Positions 44,341-50,972 of a stretch of 64,000 bases of DNA are shown here, piece by piece (the first letter of the stretch is position 1; each line of letters opens with the position of its first letter). The stretch covers positions 1-64,000 of the forward strand of contig CAZGJA010000058.1 of assembly GCA_964526695.1 (NCBI GenBank), read 5' to 3'. A program made the translations under genes and the position numbers. This DNA is from JABWBH01 sp964526695 (GTDB lineage Bacteria > Planctomycetota > Phycisphaerae > UBA1845). A model generated the notes under the pieces. The model did not search any database, had not been told where the DNA came from, and saw only the letters and a list, made by a program, of their open reading frames with translations.

Positions 44341-44836
44341 AATCGCGGTAGATCTCGCTCCATCGAGGCCGGCTGATTTCTCCTTGCAGCCTGCCCATTC
44401 CATCGGAGCATGTCAATTTCCGTAGAATACACGAAATCCTGTGCGCGCCGAGCGTTTCTTCCGTTATCAACCCCAGCGGAAACCCGCGGTCAGGCGATGA
44501 CCTGGCAGTGCATCCCCGGGACTGCGGCGGTTCCCCGCGCGCTGATGGGCGCCTTCGCAACGAGGAGCTTGTCCGCGGGGATACCCCCGCGCCCCCGTGC
44601 CGGCTCGTTGCCCCTTCCCCAACGGCTGCCGCAACCCTCCACCCCGAGGCTCTCCTTGAATGAGGGGGCTTCCCGCAGGCTTCTCGCGCTGGGCGAATCA
44701 GCCCCACGCGCGGGTCTGGCCACTCGTCTTCGACCGTGTACCCGGATGCAGAAGGGATTCTGGAAGGCATGGAAGGCTCCGGAAGGCTCCGGAAGGTTCG
44801 CAAGGGGCCGTGCGCGGCGGCCGCATTCCGGCTTTC

Positions 44837-44996
44837 AGGCACGGTGGCTGGGAGGCTCGGCGGTTGGGAAGCACGGTGGCTGGGAGGCAGGGTGTCTGGG
44901 AGGCAGGGTGTTTGGGAGGCACGGCGGCTGAGAGACAGGGTGGCTTGGAGGCAGGGTGGCTTAGAGGGGGGGTGGCTGGGACGCGGGGGTGGCACG
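44837..44996. repeat. 16-bp minisatellite, ten units
   Basis: Ten consecutive 16-bp units, consensus AGGCAGGGTGGCTGGG, running without gaps from 44837 to 44996, each unit differing at a few positions. Because 16 is not a multiple of 3, the array is not a protein repeat. Confidence 0.9.
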
Positions 44997-45020
44997 GTCT
45001 GGCGTACTCGCCAGGCCGTG
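44993..45020. repeat. Dispersed palindrome (family D), copy 1
   Basis: CACGGTCTGGCG, TACT, then CGCCAGGCCGTG: 12-bp arms with one mismatch. It is the exact reverse complement of 62323-62350 and closely related to the array at 48080-48235. Confidence 0.85.
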
Positions 45021-45205
45021 GCGAGTGAGCAACCCGCCGGCGCCGCGACGCCAGACGGGTCCGCTGCTGCCGACGCTTGCCACCCGGGCGCTCGGCTACG
45101 CGTGAAACGCGGTTGCCCTGGGGGGGCGTCGCAAGACAGCCGGAGGGCTGAGGCCGGCCGGGTCTGACAGCGGGCGGGGGGCAAAACGCTACAACTTGAG
45201 GGCAT

Positions 45206-45225
45206 AGTGACATACGTATGTCGCT
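45206..45225. promoter_or_regulatory. 20-bp near-perfect palindrome, possible operator
   Basis: The centre GACATACGTATGTC (45209-45222) is a perfect 14-bp palindrome, extended to 20 bases with one mismatch. It is AT-richer than its surroundings. No gene starts nearby, so any binding function is unproven. Confidence 0.35.
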
Positions 45226-45289
45226 GAGCGGTCACCGGCGCGCTGCGGACGGTTCTGGAGGTGGTTAAATGAGTCGAAAGGTTTATCAC

Positions 45290-45340
45290 GGGCGGCGGAG
45301 GTAAGGCTAAAGTGCGACCCCGATCGTGCCTCCGCCGCCC
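45290..45340. repeat. Stem-loop with perfect 12-bp GC-rich stem
   Basis: GGGCGGCGGAGG at 45290-45301 pairs with CCTCCGCCGCCC at 45329-45340 across a 27-base loop. Isolated in the gene-free region; no T-tract. Confidence 0.7.
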
Positions 45341-45536
45341 ACCCCCTTTCACCCGCGATACCCAGCGCCTCGATGATGATGCGGATTGATCCCCTGCGGT
45401 GGATCGCGCCGAACGTGCCGGTGCGGCGGCGGCGTGATCGGGGTGGACCCGCGACGCGGCGCTCGCTGCCCTGAAGCGGAAGGAGCGTGTGCGACCGCGA
45501 AAAGGCGCTAAAGCGAACGCGCCGCGGCGATGTTGC

Positions 45537-45620
45537 TGAGACGGCACAACTGAGACGGCAGAACTGAGACGACGACACGGAGACGGCGACGCGGAGACGT
45601 TTACACGGAGGCGATGACGT
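45537..45620. repeat. 14-bp minisatellite, six units
   Basis: Six consecutive 14-bp units starting at 45537, 45551, 45565, 45579, 45593 and 45607, consensus (T/G)GAGACGGCGACAC. The first three are nearly identical, the last two decayed. Also non-coding, as 14 is not a multiple of 3. Confidence 0.8.
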
Positions 45621-45726
45621 CATTGCTCCGCTCATCAAACAGTTGAAAACGCGAAGGTCATGACTTCCGAAACGATTTGATGATTACCAATTGCGGGCAG
45701 CCCAACGGATGCGAATTGTTGGATGC

Positions 45727-45747
45727 CCGGTGCAACAGATGCACCGG
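45727..45747. repeat. Small perfect stem-loop
   Basis: CCGGTGCA at 45727-45734 and its complement at 45740-45747 with the 5-base loop ACAGA. It lies about 200 bases past the FabZ-like stop codon on the minus strand and could help end that transcript. Confidence 0.5.
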
Positions 45748-45942
45748 CTGCTCGCCAAACACAGTCCCACAGATGGCACGGGTTCGCGTCGGGTGTCACG
45801 GATCCCCAGCCGCGGACCCGGGCCACGCGGCATTCCGCATGGTTTTTTTCGCCAAGGCCGCTTCAGTGGTGTTCCCGGCGGACCGGCGGGCTGCTCGGCT
45901 ACGGCCTGACATGTGCATCCTCTCGCTCGATTTCCAGCCGGG

Positions 45943-46437
45943 TCAGCTCATGACCATGCCGGTGATCGTGGCCTCGAACACCAGCGACGTTCCCACCCAC
46001 CCCTGCGTGGCCGAGATGAAGCGGCGCGGGCGGTTGTCCACCTCTGTGCAGAGGATGTGCAGCCGGGCGGGAGGAATCACGGCGTCGCGGAACTTGCAGT
46101 CCGAAACGCCGCCGAAGCCTACAAAGGGGCGTCTCGCCGCGCCGCGATGCTCGTCCAGCAGCGTGATGCCCACGCTGGCGGTCTGGGCGGCCATCTCCAG
46201 CATCAGCACCCCCGGCAGCAGCGGGCGACCCGGGACGTGCCCCTTGACCCACCAGTCCTCCGGTCGCGCGTCGTAGGCGCCGACGATGCAGGCGTGGTCC
46301 GCGTCAAAGTGGCAGATGCCGCTGAGCAGCATGAACTCATGCCGATGCGGCAGAAACCGGGTGTAGATCTCCTCGCGCGAGATCACCGTCCGGTCGAGAT
46401 CCAGCCCCTCGAGCTCAAACAACGGCGGCGGCGGCAT
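45943..46437 (-). CDS. FabZ-like 3-hydroxyacyl-ACP dehydratase (hotdog fold)
   Basis: 164 residues. Hotdog-fold enzyme of the FabZ/FabA group, which dehydrates 3-hydroxyacyl-ACP in fatty-acid synthesis. Catalytic His67 in GHVPGRPLLPGVLMLEMAAQ and Glu81 fourteen residues later match FabZ spacing, as does FLPHRHEFMLL at the start. It stands outside any fatty-acid gene cluster, 167 bases downstream of the DUF1501 gene on the same strand, so a role in a special lipid or polyketide-like product is possible. Confidence 0.85.
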   Translation of the reverse strand: MPPPPLFELEGLDLDRTVISREEIYTRFLPHRHEFMLLSGICHFDADHACIVGAYDARPEDWWVKGHVPGRPLLPGVLMLEMAAQTASVGITLLDEHRGAARRPFVGFGGVSDCKFRDAVIPPARLHILCTEVDNRPRRFISATQGWVGTSLVFEATITGMVMS

Positions 46438-46604
46438 GAAATCCCCTCATCTCTCAAGTGAAGCCACCCGGCCGGGCGACCTGACCCACGCGCCAAGGCA
46501 ACCGGACCGGTGCGCCAAGTCGACGTGACTCGAGCCTGTCGGCTTCGGCTGCGGGGAAGATTATGCGGCATGGGACGATGGGTTGCCAGCCGGTGCCGAT
46601 CTGA

Positions 46605-47891
46605 TCAGGCAAACAGCGCGTCGATCGGATGCAGGTTGACATCCTGCACGACGCGGATGGGTCGGCCATCGGGGGCGTAGTTTTGCGCGGTGGGGTCGAT
46701 CCCGAGGGATTTGCAGACGGTGGCGTGCAGCTCGCCGATTTGCACCGGGCGCTCCGCCGGCTCGCTGCCGGTGGCGTCCGTGCTGCCGATGACCTTTCCG
46801 CCCACAATGCCGCCGCCCGCCAGCAGCGCACTCCAGGCGCGAGGCCAATGGTCGCGGCCTTGATTGCCGTTGATCGTCGGCGTGCGGCCGAACTCGCTGC
46901 ACAGCAGGACGAGCGTGCGGTCGAGCATGTCGAGGCGGCGAAGGTCCGAGAGGAGGGCGCTGACGCCCTGATCGAGCGCCGCCGACAGCTCCGTGACGCG
47001 CTCGAAGTTGTCCTGGTGCGTATCCCAGCCGCCGAAGCTGACCTCAACGAAGCGGACGCCGGCCTGCACCAGCCGACGCGAGAGCAGGCACCCCTGACCG
47101 AAGAACGTCAGCCCGTAGCGCTCGCGAATCGCCTGCGCCTCGCCCGAGAGGTCGAATGCCGCGACGCTTTTGCTTTTCATCAGCTTGTACGCGGCCTTGT
47201 AGTGGTTGGCGTACGCCTCGATGACGTCCGCGCCGCGATGCTCGGCGGCGAACTTCTTGTCGAACTCGTTGAGGAGCTTCAGCCGCGACTGGAAGTGCTT
47301 GTCGTCCACGGAGCGGTGGTATTCGAGGTTCTGCGCGGGGCGGTCCGGGTTTTCAATCTGGAACGGCGCGAAGGACGAACCGAGGAAGCCCGCGGGCCAG
47401 GTCTCGCGTCCGATGGTGATGTACGCCGGCAGGTCGGGGTTTTTCGCGCCGAGCGACCTCCACGTCACGGAGCCGAGCGTGCTGTGCTGAAAGCTCGACA
47501 GCGGCATGTAGCCGGTGTGCATGAGGTAGGTGGCGCGCTCGTGCGAGCCTTCCTTGCTGGTCAGCGAGCGGATCAGCGAGATGTCGTTGAAGTCTTTGGC
47601 GAGCAACGGGAGTTTTTCGCTGATGCGGATGTCCTTGGCGCTGGTGGCGATGGCCTCGAACGGTCCGCCGGTGGCGACGCCGGGCTTGGGGTCGAGCGTG
47701 TCGATGTGGCTCATGCCGCCGCCCATCCACAGCAGGATGACGCTGTCGGCCTTGCGCTTGCCCGATGGCTGGGCGAAGAGAATCTCCGGGCGCAGCAGTC
47801 CCAGGAACGAGCCTGCGCCCGCGCCGATCGCGCCGCCGAGAAGCTGGCGTCGCGTGAACCGGCGGTGTTCCGGACAATCGTAGCAAGTCAT
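46605..47891 (-). CDS. Tat-exported DUF1501 protein (sulfatase/phosphatase-like fold)
   Basis: 428 residues from ATG 47891 (GGAG eight bases upstream; the frame continues further but without a better start). The N-terminus has a twin-Arg signal, RRFTRRQLLGGAIGAGAG, so the folded protein is exported by Tat. DUF1501 hallmarks: VILLWMGGGMSHIDTLDPKP, the VSFGGWDTHQDNFERV motif, and LVLLCSEFGRTPTINGNQGRDHWP. The fold is related to alkaline phosphatase/sulfatase enzymes. In planctomycetes it is usually paired with a DUF1549/DUF1553 cytochrome-like gene; none is next to it here. Confidence 0.93.
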   Translation of the reverse strand: MTCYDCPEHRRFTRRQLLGGAIGAGAGSFLGLLRPEILFAQPSGKRKADSVILLWMGGGMSHIDTLDPKPGVATGGPFEAIATSAKDIRISEKLPLLAKDFNDISLIRSLTSKEGSHERATYLMHTGYMPLSSFQHSTLGSVTWRSLGAKNPDLPAYITIGRETWPAGFLGSSFAPFQIENPDRPAQNLEYHRSVDDKHFQSRLKLLNEFDKKFAAEHRGADVIEAYANHYKAAYKLMKSKSVAAFDLSGEAQAIRERYGLTFFGQGCLLSRRLVQAGVRFVEVSFGGWDTHQDNFERVTELSAALDQGVSALLSDLRRLDMLDRTLVLLCSEFGRTPTINGNQGRDHWPRAWSALLAGGGIVGGKVIGSTDATGSEPAERPVQIGELHATVCKSLGIDPTAQNYAPDGRPIRVVQDVNLHPIDALFA

Positions 47892-47922
47892 GGGTTTGGT
47901 CTCCGGCCTGCGCACGTCTCTG

Positions 47923-47951
47923 ATTATAGCTTCGCCTGCTGTGGAGATCGA
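47923..47951 (-). promoter_or_regulatory. Promoter of the DUF1501 gene
   Basis: On the minus strand, TATAAT at 47928-47923 with TCGATC 17 bases upstream as a weak -35. Transcription would start about 25 bases before the ATG at 47891. Confidence 0.45.
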
Positions 47952-48079
47952 CCGGCGAATGTCGCGGCTTGATGGATGCGTGAGGGCAACATGCCCTTGA
48001 GCGGAGTGAGTTCGCGGAGTGGCGCGGGCTCGCCGTAGTGGACCGTTGGAGTGCGCAAAGCGGCGCTTCTTCTTCACTC

Positions 48080-48235
48080 GTCATGGCCAGGCGAGTACGC
48101 CAGGCCATGCCACCCATCGTCATGGCCAGGCGAGTACACCAGGCCATGCCACCCGCTGCCACGGGCAGGTGAATACGCCAGGTCATGTCACCCACCGTCA
48201 TGGCCAGGCGAGTACGCCAGGCCATGCCACCCACA
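48080..48235. repeat. Four tandem 39-bp units containing family D palindromes
   Basis: Units at 48080-48118, 48119-48157, 48158-48196 and 48197-48235. Each has the palindrome CATGGCCAGGCG, AGTA, CGCCAGGCCATG followed by about 11 bases of CCACCC-rich spacer. As 39 is 13 codons, all frames stay open and give false 13-residue protein repeats. Confidence 0.9.
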
Positions 48236-48263
48236 GGCAGGGGTTTTCAACGAATGGCGCATG

Positions 48264-48298
48264 AAAAAGCCCCATCCTCACGGCGAGGAGGATGGGGC
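48264..48298 (-). terminator. Rho-independent terminator of the flagellar cluster
   Basis: On the minus strand an 11-bp perfect stem (GCCCCATCCTC and GAGGATGGGGC, 48269-48279 with 48288-48298) is followed directly by TTTTT (48268-48264). It lies 140 bases after the flagellin stop codon. Confidence 0.85.
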
Positions 48299-48437
48299 GG
48301 CGCGCGTCGTCCGGCCTGCGGAAGCCAATCCCGCCTGATCGACGCGGCCTGCTTCGTTTGTTGCGCAGCTCGACTATTCTGTCGTGCGAGCCGCTTCGCC
48401 TGTTGCGCGGCCCGCTTCGGCTGTTGCGCGGCGCGCG

Positions 48438-49862
48438 TCAGCCGCCGAGCAGGGTCAGTACGTTCTGCGACTGCGCGTTGGCGATGGCGAGAATCGAGTT
48501 GCCCGCCTGCACCAGAATCTGCGCCCGCGTCAGTTCCGACGTTTCCTCGGCGAAGTCCGTGTCGCGGATGGTGGACTCGGACGAGGTCAAGTTCTCCGTC
48601 GTGATCTGCAGGGCGTTGATGTTGGTCTGCAGCGTGTTGCGCTCGAACGCGCCGAGTCGCCCTCGCAGCACGGCCACCTGCGTGATGACCTCGTTGATGA
48701 TGTCCGACGCCTGCTTGAACTCGCCGCTGCGCAGGGCGTAGTCCTGTCCGCTCTGAAGCTGTGACAGGAAGCCGACGAGGCGGCTGCCCAGCTTGTTGGC
48801 CTGCATCGCCTTGACGCCGACGTTCTCCTGCTGATTCGTGTTGACGTCCGGCCCGAGCTGGAAGAGCGCTCCGCCGCCGGTGATGGTGAAGCTGCTGGTG
48901 CCGGCCCCAAAGGTCGAATCCAGCACGACCGTCATCTTCAGCAGCGGGGAGCTGACGGACAGCTCCAGACCATCGCCGACGGACTGGAAGCCGTTGATCG
49001 TCGCCAGGGCGTCGCGCCCGGTGACCCGGCTGGCGTTCTGTCCGCTGCTGTTCTTCGTCGTGAATGTGCCGCTCGTGCTGACCGTACTCACGCTGATGAA
49101 GGCGTCCGTGCCGTACTGGCTGGTGTTGAGGCGCACACCGGTAGTGCTGCTGGCGATGGCCGAGACGCCGGTCGCATCCACCTGGGCGTTGATGGCGGTC
49201 ACGATGTCGTTGGCCGTGGCGTTGGCCGGGAACGACAGCGTGATGATGCCGTCCGGACCGGACACGTCGATGGACACGGCGCTGGGCAGGGGCACGCTGC
49301 TGACGCCCAGTTGCGCGGTGAGCGCGGATTGCGACACCGAGACTTCCACGGGGATGTAATCCCGGTTGCCGAACTTGGCGCTGTGCACGTTCACGTCGGA
49401 AAGTTCCGAGGAGACCACGCTGCTGGTGACATAGTCGAGCTGGCCGTTGAGCAGCTTGCGCCCGGCGAACGTCGAGGTGTTGGCGATGCGCGTGATGGAC
49501 TCGATGGCCGAGTCGATCTGAAGCTGGTTCGCCTCGATTTCCTCGTCGGAGAAGGCGCCCTTGTTGGCGGCCTCGACGATCAGGCCTTTGATGTCGGTCA
49601 GCAGGGAGGACACTTCATCGAGCGCGCCTTCGGTGGTGGCGATGACGTTGATGGCTCGCGTCGTGTTGTCGATGCCCTGCTTGACCGCGGAGATTTCCGA
49701 GCGCAAGCGCTCGGACACGATCAGCCCCGCCGGATCGTCCGCGCCTTTGTTGATGCGCAGACCGCTGGAGAGCCGTTCGAGAGACGTGCTCAGCGATCGC
49801 TGGGCATACGCGAGATGACGCTGAGAAATGAGTGCCGGTACGTTTGAGTTAATCGTTGACAT
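48438..49862 (-). CDS. fliC: Flagellin
   Basis: 474 residues. Filament subunit, exported and polymerised outside the cell. Start 49862 with GGAGG seven bases upstream. The conserved N-terminal D0/D1 helices (INSNVPALISQRHLAYAQRS, LERLSSGLRINKGADDPAG) and C-terminal D1/D0 (AFERNTLQTNINALQITTEN, QAGNSILAIANAQSQNVLTL) flank a variable domain of about 220 residues containing a flagellin-IN-like motif (NATANDIVTAINAQ). It is the last gene of the cluster, before the terminator. Two GGA motifs in its leader suit control by the neighbouring CsrA. Confidence 0.96.
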   Translation of the reverse strand: MSTINSNVPALISQRHLAYAQRSLSTSLERLSSGLRINKGADDPAGLIVSERLRSEISAVKQGIDNTTRAINVIATTEGALDEVSSLLTDIKGLIVEAANKGAFSDEEIEANQLQIDSAIESITRIANTSTFAGRKLLNGQLDYVTSSVVSSELSDVNVHSAKFGNRDYIPVEVSVSQSALTAQLGVSSVPLPSAVSIDVSGPDGIITLSFPANATANDIVTAINAQVDATGVSAIASSTTGVRLNTSQYGTDAFISVSTVSTSGTFTTKNSSGQNASRVTGRDALATINGFQSVGDGLELSVSSPLLKMTVVLDSTFGAGTSSFTITGGGALFQLGPDVNTNQQENVGVKAMQANKLGSRLVGFLSQLQSGQDYALRSGEFKQASDIINEVITQVAVLRGRLGAFERNTLQTNINALQITTENLTSSESTIRDTDFAEETSELTRAQILVQAGNSILAIANAQSQNVLTLLGG

Positions 49863-49871
49863 GAGCAATCC

Positions 49872-49883
49872 TCCGTGATGTCC
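49872..49883 (-). promoter_or_regulatory. Possible CsrA-binding GGA pair over the flagellin ribosome-binding site
   Basis: On the minus strand, GGGGACATCACGGAGG places one GGA upstream (49883-49881) and one inside the Shine-Dalgarno (49874-49872). CsrA binds GGA motifs, and in Bacillus it blocks flagellin translation this way. Inferred here. Confidence 0.4.
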
Positions 49884-49974
49884 CCTGCCTTAAGCAGCCG
49901 GTCAGGCTCTCAGGCGTCGCCGTCGCGGCGGACATGGGTCCGTGACGCGGTCCCCGGCGAGGGGGCTCGATGAT

Positions 49975-50223
49975 TCAAATCCTTGAAACCACAACGGACT
50001 TCCGTTCGGGCGCCAGTACGGGGCGGATCTGATCCGGGTCAAGCCTTGCGGCCTCGCGGTTCTCCCGCTGGATCGCCTCGTACACTTCCTGACGATGGAC
50101 TTTCACATGGCGGGGCGCGGTGACGCCCAGCCGGACTTTGTCTCCCCGAATATCCACAACGGTGATGCATACGTCCTCACCGATCATGATCGTTTCATCG
50201 CGCGTGCGTGACAGCACCAACAT
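49975..50223 (-). CDS. csrA: Translational regulator CsrA
   Basis: 82 residues from ATG 50223 with AAGGAG seven bases upstream. RNA-binding dimer that recognises GGA motifs. MLVLSRTRDETIMIGEDVCI, VDIRGDKVRLGVTAPRHVKV and HRQEVYEAI are canonical, including the RNA-contacting Arg44-like residue in the VHRQE loop. The 20-residue C-terminal extension beyond E. coli CsrA resembles the longer forms that interact with FliW. It lies between fliW and flagellin. Confidence 0.96.
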   Translation of the reverse strand: MLVLSRTRDETIMIGEDVCITVVDIRGDKVRLGVTAPRHVKVHRQEVYEAIQRENREAARLDPDQIRPVLAPERKSVVVSRI

Positions 50224-50351
50224 AGGCAAGCTCCTTCCTGATGCCTCATAGATCAATCGATGGCGAGCGTTCCACGAAGCCCGGTCGCATTCGCGACGGC
50301 GGCGGCGCGGCGCACTCCCCACACGGCATCTTCCCTCCCGCGACCGGTCTA

Positions 50352-50801
50352 TTAAGCGCTCATTTCCATGGCGACCGGCTCGGGGAGGCGCATCAGGGGG
50401 TGACGGGTGCCGTAACGGCGATCCGACAGAACCCACTGCCGGGCCTGCCGCGACGCCACGTTGACCACCAGCGGGCCCTGCAAATTGCCCGTCAACATGC
50501 CGTTGACCTTGTTGGCGATGATGAAAACCTGTGCCTGCTCAAAGTCCGTCAGACCGATGCAGGCCAGCTCCTCGGAATTGACCGGCACCTGGTAATCCGC
50601 GACAAACAGCCGCGGATCGCAAACCACAAACGCAAGCTCGGGGCGATCCACGGACTGCAACCAATAAAACGCGCTGCCGTCCCCGGTCTGGATCAGCGCG
50701 TAGTCGTGCTGCTGGGGAAACCCGAGCACGCCCTCGGAAAACGTGATCAGCCGGGAATCATCCACCACCAACTGACCAAAACGAGACGTCTGAACGATCA
50801 T
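50352..50801 (-). CDS. fliW: Flagellar assembly factor FliW
   Basis: 149 residues from ATG 50801 (GGAG eight bases upstream). FliW binds either flagellin or CsrA; when flagellin is exported, FliW is free to take CsrA off the flagellin mRNA. Family motifs ITFSEGVLGFPQQHDYALIQ, FYWLQSVDRPELAFVV, and the C-terminal QGPLVVNVASRQARQWVLSD are clear. Its order fliW-csrA-flagellin matches the three-part feedback loop known in Bacillus. Confidence 0.95.
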   Translation of the reverse strand: MIVQTSRFGQLVVDDSRLITFSEGVLGFPQQHDYALIQTGDGSAFYWLQSVDRPELAFVVCDPRLFVADYQVPVNSEELACIGLTDFEQAQVFIIANKVNGMLTGNLQGPLVVNVASRQARQWVLSDRRYGTRHPLMRLPEPVAMEMSA

Positions 50802-50972
50802 GCTGCGATCTCCAGTGACCCATCCATGTCGGTCCGCGGGCTTGGACTCCACGTCCCGCATCCGCGCCTCCATCGCGCGGACCCTGGTTCCACGTCCGGG
50901 CGACCGTTTCCCCGCCAGAGCCGCCGGGTCACGGCGACGGTCTGGCGCGACTGTTGTTGTCTTTCCCCGCCT

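Larger units (their letters stand above)
44272..45942. other. 1.67-kb gene-free region with minisatellites and palindromes
   Basis: Several long open frames exist on both strands but overlap one another, have repeat-driven composition and resemble no protein family. The region carries short imperfect repeats of GGAAGGCTCC at 44762-44800, a 16-bp minisatellite, a family D palindrome, a 20-bp near-palindrome, a strong hairpin, a 14-bp minisatellite and a small stem-loop; these have their own entries. Confidence 0.7.

Noticed and set aside
44228..45547. 439-codon minus-strand frame and other frames across the repeat region
   Set aside because: Composition is driven by the 16-bp minisatellite and GC-rich DNA, frames on both strands overlap, and none has a Shine-Dalgarno plus family likeness.
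46629..47972. Open frame antisense to the DUF1501 gene
   Set aside because: Shadow of the DUF1501 frame, which carries its Tat signal and conserved motifs.
48080..48235. Four 39-bp repeats as a CRISPR array
   Set aside because: The units are contiguous with no unique spacers, and no cas genes are near. They are tandem palindromes.
48019..48264. Protein with 13-residue repeats (HGQASTPGHATHR-like)
   Set aside because: It is only the translation of the 39-bp DNA repeat, which stays open in several frames; no ribosome-binding site.
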